A DNA stretch of 64,000 bases from NCBI RefSeq assembly GCF_014646075.1, contig NZ_BMMT01000001.1:690593-754592 (forward strand), given 5' to 3'. Both the position numbers and the translations under genes were made by a program. Below are positions 47,924-56,724 of this stretch, in pieces. Every line of letters begins with the position of its first letter. The stretch's first letter is position 1. The notes beneath the pieces are model-generated. The model was not told the DNA's origin. It saw only the letters and a program-made list of their open reading frames with translations, and did no database searches. This stretch comes from Saccharopolyspora thermophila (GTDB lineage: Bacteria > Actinomycetota > Actinomycetes > Mycobacteriales > Pseudonocardiaceae).

Positions 47924-48238
47924 TCAGCGCGCACCGCGGCCGTGCAGCGCGGCGCTGCCCGCGGCGGCGGCAGCGGCCTGCCGGGTGGTCTCGTCGGAAA
48001 GACCGTGCCGGGCCTGCAGGTAGGCGGTGGTGAAGGCGAAGCCGTCCCCGTCCAGCAGGTGGATCACCACCCGGCCCGCCGAGCCGCGGGAGAGCTGTTC
48101 GATGAGCTGGTCGACCTGGTCCCGGGCGGCGAGGAGCCCCGGGGCTCGGGCCGTGCGGTGGTCGGTGCCGGCCGAGACGGTGACCGTCCAGTCATCGCCG
48201 TCGGGCACGTAGTTGGCGGTGATGGGTTCTGCGGCCAT
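47924..48238 (-). CDS. Small HicB-like-fold protein of unknown function
   Basis: 104 aa from the ATG at 48238 (GGAGGG upstream). The N-terminal half, ITANYVPDGDDWTVTVSAG followed by ARDQVDQLIEQL, looks like the partial RNase H-like fold of HicB-type antitoxins and related small proteins; an alanine-rich C-terminal tail follows. No HicA toxin gene is adjacent. Assignment by pattern only. Confidence 0.6.
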   Translation of the reverse strand: MAAEPITANYVPDGDDWTVTVSAGTDHRTARAPGLLAARDQVDQLIEQLSRGSAGRVVIHLLDGDGFAFTTAYLQARHGLSDETTRQAAAAAAGSAALHGRGAR

Positions 48239-48326
48239 GCGTCCCTCCGCCTCCGTCCTGCTCGGGCGTTGGTGTGACATTGCTCACCGTGAGTCCCTTC
48301 CGGGCGGTCACGCGTGGCCGTCGACT

Positions 48327-48935
48327 CTACGGGTTCGCGCGGCGCAGGTCTTCCGGGCGGTCCACGTCATAGCCTTCCGATACATCGTCACAGGACACCA
48401 GCGTCACCGTGCGTGTTCGGAGGTAGTCGCGCGCTCCCGCGTCGCCGGTGGCGGCGGCGTGCGCACCGGTCCAGTGGTCGCGGCCGAGCAGCACCGGGTG
48501 GCCGCGGGTGCCGTGGTAGGACGCGGCGGCCAGGGCGGTGCGTCCGGCGCGGGCGGCGACGCGGCGGACTGCCTCCGGCCCGACCCCGGGCATGTCCACC
48601 GGCAGCACGAGGGCGGCCGCGGCGTCGGTGGTCGCCAGCGCGTCGAGGGCGGTGCGCAGGGACGACCCCATGCCGCTCGCCCAGTCGGGGTTGACCACGA
48701 CGGTCGTGCCGGTGAGCGCCGCTCGTTCCCGCACCTCGTCGGCGGCGGCACCGAGGACCACCACGACCGGGTCGCAGCCGCCTTCGGCCAGCACCCGCGC
48801 GGCCCGGTCCACCAGCAGCTCCCCGCCGTGCTCCACCAACGCCTTCGGCATACCGAAACGCCGACCGGCGCCCGCCGCCAGCACAACTCCCGCCACGTCC
48901 GAGGTCCTCACCCGAGGCAACGTACGCCACATCAC
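48327..48935 (-). CDS. MobA/MocA-like molybdenum cofactor nucleotidyltransferase
   Basis: About 190-202 aa NTP-transferase of the MobA/MocA family: VAGVVLAAGAGRRFGMPKAL nucleotide loop, WASGMGSSLRTALDAL, LVLPVDMPGVGPEAVRRV with the metal-binding Asp, and GTRGHPVLLG. The MocA subfamily makes the cytosine dinucleotide form of Moco used by xanthine-dehydrogenase-type enzymes, in keeping with the xdh operon directly upstream. Start uncertain: GTG at 48935, or the GTG at VAGVV which has GAGG nine bases before it. Confidence 0.88.
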   Translation of the reverse strand: MMWRTLPRVRTSDVAGVVLAAGAGRRFGMPKALVEHGGELLVDRAARVLAEGGCDPVVVVLGAAADEVRERAALTGTTVVVNPDWASGMGSSLRTALDALATTDAAAALVLPVDMPGVGPEAVRRVAARAGRTALAAASYHGTRGHPVLLGRDHWTGAHAAATGDAGARDYLRTRTVTLVSCDDVSEGYDVDRPEDLRRANP

Positions 48936-49023
48936 CGGATCGGGGTATGCGTGGAGGGCACCACATCGCGGGGCGTCCGTGGCGGCCCGGGTTCCCGGGT
49001 TTGCTGAAGTTGGGGCTTGGTGG

Positions 49024-49512
49024 TCAGTAGGCCACCCGGTCGGGTTTGGTGCGCCAGGCGTCGAAGGCCGCGTTGCGGTTGGGCATCTCGACGCGGTGTA
49101 CCGGCGTTGGCGTCGACGCCTCGGGGTCGCGGAAGACCTCGTAGAACGCGCGGTCGTCGAACCCGGCCGCGGCGGCGTCGTCCCGGTCGGCGGCGAACAG
49201 CACCCGGTCCAGCCGCGCCCACAGCGCGGACGCCAGGCACATCGGACACGGTTCGCACGAGGTCACCAGCACGCAGCCGTCCAGTTTGAACGTGCCCAGT
49301 GCGCGGCAGGCGTTGCGGATCGCGGTGACCTCGGCATGCGCGGTCGGGTCAAGGTCCACCGTGACCCTGTTGGTGCCGGTGGCGACGACCTCGCCGTCGC
49401 GGACGACCAGCGCGCCGAAGGGGCCGCCGCCGCTGTCCACGTTGGTCGTGGCGAGTTCGATGGCCCGCGCCATCCACTCCTGCTCGGCGCTCGTCGCGAC
49501 GTCCACGGACAT
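49024..49512 (-). CDS. Guanine deaminase (cytidine-deaminase fold)
   Basis: 162 aa. Zinc motifs THAEVTAIRNAC (HAE) and EPCPMCLASALWA (PCxxC) are complete; FGALVVRDGEVVATGTNRV and the C-terminal aromatic/Glu region match B. subtilis-type guanine deaminase, which converts guanine to xanthine. Placement just after the xanthine dehydrogenase genes supports guanine over cytosine or tRNA adenosine as substrate. ATG at 49512 with AGGAG upstream; 66 bases after the Mo-subunit stop. Confidence 0.88.
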   Translation of the reverse strand: MSVDVATSAEQEWMARAIELATTNVDSGGGPFGALVVRDGEVVATGTNRVTVDLDPTAHAEVTAIRNACRALGTFKLDGCVLVTSCEPCPMCLASALWARLDRVLFAADRDDAAAAGFDDRAFYEVFRDPEASTPTPVHRVEMPNRNAAFDAWRTKPDRVAY

Positions 49513-49578
49513 CAGTTGCTCCTGTCTCGGAAGGGTGCGCCAGCGGTGGCCCGGAACCACCGCCGCGGCGGGTACGGA

Positions 49579-51945
49579 TCAGACGATGTGCTCGGGAGCC
49601 ACCGGGATGTGCGGCAGTTCCCTGCCGGTGGCCGCGCGGATCGCGGCGACCACGGCCGGGGTGGCGGAGATCGTCGGCGGCTCGCCGACCCCCCGCTGCC
49701 CGTAGACGGCGTTGGGGTCGCCGCGTTCGATGACGTCGATCTCCATCGGCGGCATGTCGAGGATCGTGGGAATGAGGTAGTCGGTGAAGGACGGGTTGCG
49801 GATGTGGCCGTCGACGACCTTGATCTCCTCCATCACCGCCAGCCCCAGGCCCTGCGCGGAACCGCCCTGGATCTGGCCAATCACCGCATCCGGATTGATG
49901 GCCTTGCCGACGTCCTGGGCGCAGGCCAGCTGCACCACCTTCACCAGGCCGAGGTCGAGGTCCACGTCGACCACCGCCCGGTGCGCGGAGAACGCGTGCT
50001 GTACGTGCACCCGCTCGCTGCGGCCTGTCTCGTCCATCGGGAAGGTCTCCCGATGGTGGAACTCGCGGGTCTCCTCGATGACGTCGTCGCCGAGCACCTC
50101 CACGAGGTCGGCCACCACGCCGCCGGTTTCCGACACGACCTTGCCGCCCTGCAGCGACAGCCGCGCCGGATCGACGTCGTAGCGCTCGGCGACCCGCGCG
50201 AACAGCACGTCGCGCACCGCGTCGCAGGCGGCCTTCACCGCGCTGCCGGTGACCAGGGTCTGCCGCGACGCGGAGCTGGAACCGGCCGGGCCGACGCGGG
50301 TGTCGTTCGGGTGAATGGTGACCCGCTCGACGCCGAGCTCGGTCCGCGCGATCTGCTGCTGCACGGTCACCAGACCCTGGCCGACCTCGGCGGCGGCGGT
50401 GTGCACCATCGCCGCCGGTTCACCGCCGATGACCTGCAACCGCACCCGGGCGGTGGAGAAGTCATCAGCGCCCTCGGAGTAGCAGATGTTCTTGATCGTC
50501 ACGCCGTAGCCGACGCCGCGCACCACGCCCTCGCCGTGGGTGGTGTTGGACGCGCCGCCGGGCAGTTCACGGATGTCCACCGGGCCGGTGCGTTCCTCGG
50601 GCATCGGCAGCGCCCGCACCCGCTCCAGCAGTTCCGCCACCGGCGCCGGGTAGTCCAGCACCTGGCCGGTGGGGATCGAGTCGCCCTGCTTGATGGCGTT
50701 GCGGATGCGCAGCTCGACCGGGTCCATGTGCAGCGCCGCGGCGAGCTTGTCCATCTGGGACTCGTAGGCGAATGTCGGCTGCACCGCGCCGAGCCCCCGC
50801 ATCGCGCCGCACGGCGGGTTGTTGGTGTAGACGCCCCAGCCCTCGATGTCGACGTTCGGCACGACGTACGGGCCCACGCCGAGCGTGGTCCCGTTACTGA
50901 CCACGACCGGCGTCTTCGAGGCGTACGCGCCGCCGTCGAAGTACTGGCGGGCCTTGACGTAGACGAGCCTGCCGTCGCGGGTCGCGCCGTGCTCGTAGTA
51001 CATCGTGGCCGGGTGCCGGTGCACGTGGCCGTAGAACGACTCCTCGCGGGTGTAGACCATCTTGACCGGTTTGCCCAGGCGCAGCGCCAGCATGCACACG
51101 TGGACCTGGATGGACAGGTCCTCCCGGCCGCCGAACGCGCCGCCGACCCCGGACATGGTCATCCGCACCTTCTCCGGCGGCAGTCCCAGCGCCTTCGCGG
51201 TCTGCCGCAGGTCGGCGTGCAGGTCCTGGGTGGCCAGGTACAGGTCGATGCCGCCATCCTCGGCGGGGACGGCCAGACCGGACTCCGGGCCCAGGAACGC
51301 CTGGTCCTGCATGCCGACCGTGTACACGCCGGACACCACAACCTCGGCCGACGCGTTCGGATCACCCTTGACGATCTTCTGGTGGCGCACCACGTTGCCG
51401 CCCGGGTGCAGCCTGGGCAGCGTGTCGTCGTGCGCGGCCCGCTCGGCGTCGAGCACCGGCTCCAGGACCTCGTAGTCGACGACGATCTTCTGCAGCGCGC
51501 GGCGCGCCGTCTCCGGGTGGTCGGCCGCCACCAGCGCGACGGCCTCGCCCTGGTAGCGCACCACGTCGGAGGCCAGCACCGGCTGGTCGGCGTACTTCAG
51601 GCCGTACCGGTTTTCACCGGGCACGTCGTCGGCGGTGAGCACGGTCTGCACTCCGGCCATCGCCATCGCCGGGCCGATGTCGATCGAGCGGATTCGCGCG
51701 TACGGGTGGGGGCTGCGCAGCGTGGCACCCCACAGCATGTCCTCGGCCCACAGGTCCGAGGAGTAGGCGTACTCGCCGCGCACCTTGAGCGCGCCATCGG
51801 GCCGCAGCGGCGATTCGCCGATGCCGCCGCTGATGGCGTCGTTGAGCTCCTGCGGACTGCGAGCGGGCGCGTGGCGCATGCGGACACCTCCAGTGTTCTG
51901 CGGGCCCGCACCCGGTTGGCGTTCACGAGCGGGCGCGTGGGTCAT
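49579..51945 (-). CDS. Xanthine dehydrogenase, molybdopterin-binding subunit
   Basis: 788-aa catalytic subunit of a three-subunit xanthine dehydrogenase oxidising hypoxanthine/xanthine to urate. Moco-binding regions GVGGAFGGREDLSIQVHVCMLA, NPPCGAMRGLGAVQP (with the substrate-binding Arg) and the catalytic Glu near the end in GQRGVGEPPTISATPAV are intact. Length is normal for separate L-subunits. The start overlaps the 8-oxoguanine deaminase stop (ATGA). The first ~25 residues look unstructured, so a later ATG (MRHAPARSP) is possible. Confidence 0.94.
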   Translation of the reverse strand: MTHAPARERQPGAGPQNTGGVRMRHAPARSPQELNDAISGGIGESPLRPDGALKVRGEYAYSSDLWAEDMLWGATLRSPHPYARIRSIDIGPAMAMAGVQTVLTADDVPGENRYGLKYADQPVLASDVVRYQGEAVALVAADHPETARRALQKIVVDYEVLEPVLDAERAAHDDTLPRLHPGGNVVRHQKIVKGDPNASAEVVVSGVYTVGMQDQAFLGPESGLAVPAEDGGIDLYLATQDLHADLRQTAKALGLPPEKVRMTMSGVGGAFGGREDLSIQVHVCMLALRLGKPVKMVYTREESFYGHVHRHPATMYYEHGATRDGRLVYVKARQYFDGGAYASKTPVVVSNGTTLGVGPYVVPNVDIEGWGVYTNNPPCGAMRGLGAVQPTFAYESQMDKLAAALHMDPVELRIRNAIKQGDSIPTGQVLDYPAPVAELLERVRALPMPEERTGPVDIRELPGGASNTTHGEGVVRGVGYGVTIKNICYSEGADDFSTARVRLQVIGGEPAAMVHTAAAEVGQGLVTVQQQIARTELGVERVTIHPNDTRVGPAGSSSASRQTLVTGSAVKAACDAVRDVLFARVAERYDVDPARLSLQGGKVVSETGGVVADLVEVLGDDVIEETREFHHRETFPMDETGRSERVHVQHAFSAHRAVVDVDLDLGLVKVVQLACAQDVGKAINPDAVIGQIQGGSAQGLGLAVMEEIKVVDGHIRNPSFTDYLIPTILDMPPMEIDVIERGDPNAVYGQRGVGEPPTISATPAVVAAIRAATGRELPHIPVAPEHIV

Positions 51946-53303
51946 GCGGCCACCTTCCGGGTGCGGATCCGGGCATCGGCCCGATGGAGTTGCTGGGTGA
52001 GATCGGTTTCCGGCACCGACGTCAGGCGACCGCCGTCGACCACGACGGTGCCGCCGCGCAGCAGCCGGTCCAGGGGCGGCAGCCGACCGAGGACCAGCGC
52101 CGCCACCGGGTCGGCGATGCCCGCGTGGTCAAGGCCGTCCAACCGCCAGACCGCGATGTCGGCGAGCTTGCCGGGCTCCAGCGAGCCCAGTTCGTCGTCG
52201 CGGCCCAGGCAGCGCGCCCCGCCGCGGGTGGCCAGCCGCAGCGCGTCGCGCACCGACAGCGCCTGCGGCCCGTAGCGGGCGCGCGCCGTCAGCAGCGCCT
52301 GCCGCATCTCCTCGCCGAGCCCGCCGGCCTCGTTGGAGGCGACCCCGTCGACCCCCAGCCCGACGGGGGCACCGGCGTCCAGCAGCGGCCGCACCGGCGC
52401 CACCCCCGCGCCCAGTCGGCCGTTGGAGCTGGGGCAGTGCGCCGAACCGGTGCCGGTCGCGCCGAACCGCGCGATCGCCGAGTCGGACAGGTGAACGGTG
52501 TGCGCCAGCCACACGTCGGGGCCGAGCCAGCCGAGCTCGTCGGCGTACTCGACCGGGGTGCGGCCGAACTCGGCGCGGCACTGCTCGACCTCGTCGACGG
52601 TCTCGGCGAGGTGGGTGTGCAACCGGACCCCGTTGCGGCGGGCCAGTTCGGCGGCCTCGCACATCAGGTCGGTGCTGACCGAGAACGGCGAGCAGGGGCC
52701 GACCGCGACCCGTACCCGGGCGCCCGGTCCGGGATCGTGGAACCGGTCGATGGCTTCCTGGGTGCCGGCCAGCGCGGCGTCGAGGTCCTCGACGACCGAG
52801 TCCGGCGGCAGGCCGCCGTGCGAGCGCCCGCGGTCCATGGAGCCGCGCACCGCGTGCAGCCGCACGCCGATGCGCTCGGCCGCGGTGACGACCGCGCCGA
52901 ACACGTCGCCCCCGCCGCGCGGGAAGACGTAGTGATGGTCGGCGGCCGTGGTGCAGCCGGAGAGCGCCATCCGGGCCAGGCCCGCCGACGCGGCGGCGTG
53001 CGTGATCTCCTCGTCGATCCCGGCCCACACCAGGTACAGCTCGGTGAGCCAGCCGAACAGGGTGGCGTCCGCGGCGTATCCGCGGGTCGCCCACTGGTAG
53101 AGGTGGTGGTGGGTGTTGACCAGTCCCGGGGTCACCAGGCAGCCGGACGCGTCGATGCGCCGCACCGGCCCGTCCTGCGGGGGTGCCGAACCAGAACCGA
53201 CCGCGGCGATGCGGTCCCCCTCGATGACGACGTGGCCCTCGGCGAACTCGGTGCCCGAGTCGTCCACGGTGACCACGGCGCCACCCTCGATGACCATGCT
53301 CAT
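51942..53303 (-). CDS. 8-oxoguanine deaminase (amidohydrolase superfamily)
   Basis: 453-aa metal-dependent deaminase. TPGLVNTHHHLYQWATRGYA carries the HxH metal site; the third His is in RLHTHLAETVDEVEQC, the fourth in VWLAHTVHLSD, and the catalytic Asp in VGLGVDGVASNEAG. NTHHHLYQ and the CSPFSVS segment are typical of 8-oxoguanine deaminases that yield urate; a hydroxy-s-triazine (atrazine) deaminase is the alternative. It sits between the 2Fe-2S and Mo subunit genes with ATGA overlaps at both ends, so it is made with xanthine dehydrogenase. Confidence 0.9.
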   Translation of the reverse strand: MSMVIEGGAVVTVDDSGTEFAEGHVVIEGDRIAAVGSGSAPPQDGPVRRIDASGCLVTPGLVNTHHHLYQWATRGYAADATLFGWLTELYLVWAGIDEEITHAAASAGLARMALSGCTTAADHHYVFPRGGGDVFGAVVTAAERIGVRLHAVRGSMDRGRSHGGLPPDSVVEDLDAALAGTQEAIDRFHDPGPGARVRVAVGPCSPFSVSTDLMCEAAELARRNGVRLHTHLAETVDEVEQCRAEFGRTPVEYADELGWLGPDVWLAHTVHLSDSAIARFGATGTGSAHCPSSNGRLGAGVAPVRPLLDAGAPVGLGVDGVASNEAGGLGEEMRQALLTARARYGPQALSVRDALRLATRGGARCLGRDDELGSLEPGKLADIAVWRLDGLDHAGIADPVAALVLGRLPPLDRLLRGGTVVVDGGRLTSVPETDLTQQLHRADARIRTRKVAA

Positions 53304-53776
53304 GCGCCCGCCTCCGCGTTGCGCCGGGCGGCGAGCCGGACGGCGTCCAGGATCTTCTGGTAGCCGGTGCAGCGGCACAGGTTCCCGGCCAGCGACTCGC
53401 GGATCTCCGCGTCGGACGGGTTCGGCCTGCGCCGGAGCAGGTCGTGGGTCTGCACCAGCAGACCGGGCGTGCAGAAACCGCACTGCACCGCGCCCGCCTC
53501 GACGAACGCCTCCTGCACCGGGTCCAGCTGCTCGCCGGCGGCCAGGCCCTCCACGGTGCGCACGTCGCGGCCCTCCGCCTGCCCGGCGGCGACCAGACAC
53601 GCGCACACCGGCACGTCGTCCAGGTAAACCGTGCAGGAGCCGCATTCGCCCTGCTCGCAGGCGTTCTTCGAGCCCGGCAGGCCAAGCCGCTCGCGCAGCA
53701 CGTACAGCAGGCTCTCGCCCTCCCACACGTCGTCGGCCTCGTGCGGTCGTCCGTTGACGGTGAACGTCAGGCGCAT
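53300..53776 (-). CDS. Xanthine dehydrogenase, 2Fe-2S subunit
   Basis: 158 aa. N-terminal plant-ferredoxin-like cluster: [17 protein letters not shown]...CACL; C-terminal helical cluster: [17 protein letters not shown] and [16 protein letters not shown]. Both 2Fe-2S centres are complete, so electron transfer from Moco to FAD is expected. Overlaps the FAD-subunit gene by ten bases and the deaminase by four. Confidence 0.97.
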   Translation of the reverse strand: MRLTFTVNGRPHEADDVWEGESLLYVLRERLGLPGSKNACEQGECGSCTVYLDDVPVCACLVAAGQAEGRDVRTVEGLAAGEQLDPVQEAFVEAGAVQCGFCTPGLLVQTHDLLRRRPNPSDAEIRESLAGNLCRCTGYQKILDAVRLAARRNAEAGA

Positions 53777-54636
53777 TCCTGCCTCCCGGAACAGTGCTCG
53801 TGCCAGACCCAGGACAGGGTCCGGCGGGCCATCACGGCCAGGGCGTGGCGGCGGTAGCCGGCGGTGCCGCGCACGTCGTCGATCGGCGACGACGCCTGCG
53901 CGACCAGTTCGCCGAAGCGGCGGGCAACCGAGTCCTGCAGCGGGCGGCGGCCCGCCCAGTCGAGCTCGGCGGCCAGGAACTCCTCGGCCTCCGGCGCGCG
54001 GCGGGGCGTCGGCGCGGCCGAGCCGATCCCGGTGCCCACCCGCTGCTGCTCCGGGTGCAGCGCGATGGCGAAGGTGCACACCGCGATGACCATCGCGTTG
54101 CGGGTGCCGACCTTGGAGAACTGCTGCGGGCCGGTCGCCGGGGCGATCCGCACGGCGGCGATCAGCTCGTCGGCGGCGAGCGCGTTGCGCTTGACCCCGG
54201 TGAAGAACTCCGCCGCCGGGATCAGCCGCGTGCCGCGCACCGACTCGACCTCCACCTGGGCGTCCCCGGCCAGCAGCGGTGGGTGCCCGTCACCGGCGGG
54301 CGAGGCGGAGCCGAGGTTGCCACCGAGGGTGCCGCGGTTGCGGATCTGTGGGGAACCGACGGTGCGGCTGGCGATGGCCAGGCCGGGCAGCCGGTCGCCG
54401 AGTTCGTTGATCAGGCGCGTGTAGGGCAGGCCGGCGCCGATGCGCAGCACCCCGTCGACCTCCCACCAGTCGGCCAGCTCGGGGATGCGGGTCAGGTCCA
54501 GCAGCGCGTCGGGGCGGCGGCGGCCGAAGTTGATCTCGACCATCACGTCGGTACCCCCGGCGATCGGTGTCGCGCCGGGGTGCGCGGCCTTGGCTTCGAG
54601 CGCCTCCCGCCAAGTGGCGGGGCGGAGGAAATCCAC
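53767..54636 (-). CDS. Xanthine dehydrogenase, FAD-binding subunit
   Basis: 289 aa. FAD-binding motifs PIAGGTDVMVEINFGRR and the second loop TVGSPQIRNRGTLGGNLGSASPAGD are intact. GTG at 54636 is preceded by GAGGAG and starts at VDFLRPATW, the family N-terminus. First gene of the operon; its promoter region is shared with the divergent pucR gene. Confidence 0.95.
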   Translation of the reverse strand: MDFLRPATWREALEAKAAHPGATPIAGGTDVMVEINFGRRRPDALLDLTRIPELADWWEVDGVLRIGAGLPYTRLINELGDRLPGLAIASRTVGSPQIRNRGTLGGNLGSASPAGDGHPPLLAGDAQVEVESVRGTRLIPAAEFFTGVKRNALAADELIAAVRIAPATGPQQFSKVGTRNAMVIAVCTFAIALHPEQQRVGTGIGSAAPTPRRAPEAEEFLAAELDWAGRRPLQDSVARRFGELVAQASSPIDDVRGTAGYRRHALAVMARRTLSWVWHEHCSGRQECA

Positions 54637-54931
54637 GGGTGTACTCCTCGTCACGGCCGGTGAACGGTGTGATTCAGTACACAACCGGGGTGCTCGTGCT
54701 GGCTAGCGGCGGAAACCCCGAAAAAAGGTTCCGGTCGCCCAGGCGCGGTTGTACCTTTCTACAAACGCGGCAGGCCCCGTTGCGCCGTCCGGGGCACGGC
54801 GTGCACGACAACGGATTCCTGCCCGGGCCCGGAGGGTGCGACCGCCATCACCGGGTACAGGCGTTCCGTGGCCTGACGAACGCGGCGGGCGGCGCGCTCC
54901 CGGGCACGGGCCGGAGCTCTGAGGAGCGCAG
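54637..54931. promoter_or_regulatory. Divergent xdh/pucR control region
   Basis: This 295-base gap must hold both promoters. It contains ATTCAGTACA (54672-54681), identical to a site upstream of the FAH-family gene, an A-run at 54719-54726, and the dyad TTGTA-CCTTTC-TACAA (54749-54764). The dyad is a plausible PucR operator and the first site a plausible IclR-type half-site; both are inferences from position and symmetry. Confidence 0.55.
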
Positions 54932-56440
54932 GTGCTGCTAGGCGATCTTCTTTCCGATCCGGAGCTCGGTCTGGTGCTGCTCACCGGCGCGGAGCAGATG
55001 GACCGGCCGGTCCGCGGCGTGTACATCACCGACCTGCTGGACCCGCGGCGCTACCTCAGCGGCGGCGAGCTGGTGCTCAGCGGGCTGGTGTGGCGCAACG
55101 ACCCGAGCGACTCGGAGAAGTTCGTCGCCGCGCTGGTCGACGCCGGGGTGGCCGGGCTCGCCGCGGGCACCGCCCGCCTCGGCCACGCCCCGCCCGACCT
55201 GGTGCAGGCGTGCCAGCGGTACGGGCTGCCCGCCTTCGAGGTGCCGCTGACCGTCAGCTTCACCACGCTCGCCGACCGCGTCCAGCGCCGCTTTGCACCG
55301 CGCCGGGAGCTGGTGTCGGCGGTGGCCGCCGGCGCCAACCTGGACCGCGTGCTGCGGATGGCCGCCGACGAGCTCGGCGCGGACTGCTGGGTGGTGTCGG
55401 CGGCCGGGTGGGTCGTGGGAGGCACCGCCGAACTCGCCGCGGAGACGCGGCGGGCGGCGCTGCGCGAGTTCGCCACCGGGCACCTGCCGCGGCCGGTGCG
55501 CGGCGACGAGCCGTGCGTGCTGTGGCCGGTTGAGTCCGACGCCGAGCCGCGCGCCGCCGCCTGGTTCGTGCTGGCCCGCGGCGAGCTGGCCGCGTGGGAC
55601 GAGGAGCACGAGGCCATCGCCACCGACCTGGGCACCGTGGTGGCGCTGCTGCGGGCGCGGGTGGAGGAGACGCGCCGCATCGCCGGGCGCTCGGTGGAGG
55701 CCGCGCTGCGGCGCCTGCTGGACGGCACCTCCACCCCGGCCGAGGTCGCCGCCCGGCTGGAGACCGCGGGCCTGCCCACGGGCCAACCGCTGCGGGCGGT
55801 GGCGCTCAGTGCCGGTGACCAGGCCGCGTCGACGACGTTGTTGCGCGAGATCGCGGCGGCCACCGGCCTGGCCTCGGTCACCGCCGCGCTCGGCGAGGGC
55901 GCAACGGCCCTGTTCGTCGCTGACGCCCACCACCTGGCCGACCTGGACGTGCGGTTGCGCGGCATCGTCGCGGACGCCGAGCTTGGCCTGGGCGAGCGGC
56001 GGCTGGCCGTGGGTGTCAGCGACGTCACCCCGGCCACCGCGCTGCGCGGGGCGCTGGAGGAGGCCGGGTACGCCCGGCGGCTCGCGCAGCGCCGCCCGGG
56101 CCGGGCCGAGGTGGTGGCGGCGGCGGAACTGGCCTCGCACGAGGTGCTGCTGGCGTCGATGCCGGACGAGCTGCGGCTCTCCTACCGGCACAGGTTGCTG
56201 GCCGAGCTGGTGGCCTACGACTCGGCGCACAACTGCGATCTGGTGCGGACGTTGCGGGTCTTCCTGGACTGCTCGGGATCGTGGTCGCGATGCGCCCAGC
56301 AGCTCCACGTCCACGTCAACACGCTGCGCTACCGGATCCAGCGCATCGAGGAGATCACCGGACGCGACCTGACGGACTTTTCGTCCAGAGTGGACTTCTA
56401 CCTGGCGCTACAACTGGATCGCGCGATGACCGCGGAATGA
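54932..56440 (+). CDS. PucR-family purine catabolism regulator
   Basis: 502 aa. N-terminal PucR domain (about 1-130: LLGDLLSDPELGLVLLTGAEQMDRPVRGVYITDLLDPRRYLSGGELVLSGL read in part), central GGDEF-like region and C-terminal PucR HTH: LVRTLRVFLDCSGSWSRCAQQLHVHVNTLRYRIQRIEEITGRDL. GTG start with GAGGAG. Divergent from the xanthine dehydrogenase operon, which it most likely controls in response to a purine breakdown product. Confidence 0.93.
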   Translation: MLLGDLLSDPELGLVLLTGAEQMDRPVRGVYITDLLDPRRYLSGGELVLSGLVWRNDPSDSEKFVAALVDAGVAGLAAGTARLGHAPPDLVQACQRYGLPAFEVPLTVSFTTLADRVQRRFAPRRELVSAVAAGANLDRVLRMAADELGADCWVVSAAGWVVGGTAELAAETRRAALREFATGHLPRPVRGDEPCVLWPVESDAEPRAAAWFVLARGELAAWDEEHEAIATDLGTVVALLRARVEETRRIAGRSVEAALRRLLDGTSTPAEVAARLETAGLPTGQPLRAVALSAGDQAASTTLLREIAAATGLASVTAALGEGATALFVADAHHLADLDVRLRGIVADAELGLGERRLAVGVSDVTPATALRGALEEAGYARRLAQRRPGRAEVVAAAELASHEVLLASMPDELRLSYRHRLLAELVAYDSAHNCDLVRTLRVFLDCSGSWSRCAQQLHVHVNTLRYRIQRIEEITGRDLTDFSSRVDFYLALQLDRAMTAE

Positions 56441-56724
56441 TCTGGATTCCGCGACGCCCGGGCGGCTGGAGGGGCCTGCGTCATTCGGACCGCGGTTTCC
56501 GGCGGCTGGTCACGCCACGTTGCTTTCCGGACACGCACCGCGATCGCGGCGTCGCTGGTTCGTGGGGGTACTCACAGTTGGTTCCTCTGTCGGGGGCAAG
56601 AGGTGGGCGGCGTTCGAAATCTGTCAGTGAGCGCGGTACCGTGCTTGGTCGCAGTTGGGCTCCCATGGGCGCTCGCCCGCACGACGAAAATCCGCTTCCC
56701 CCACCCGAGACGGAGGTACCGGGA

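Noticed and set aside
47924..48238. HicAB toxin-antitoxin locus
   Set aside because: Only a HicB-like fold is suggested and there is no adjacent HicA-type gene.
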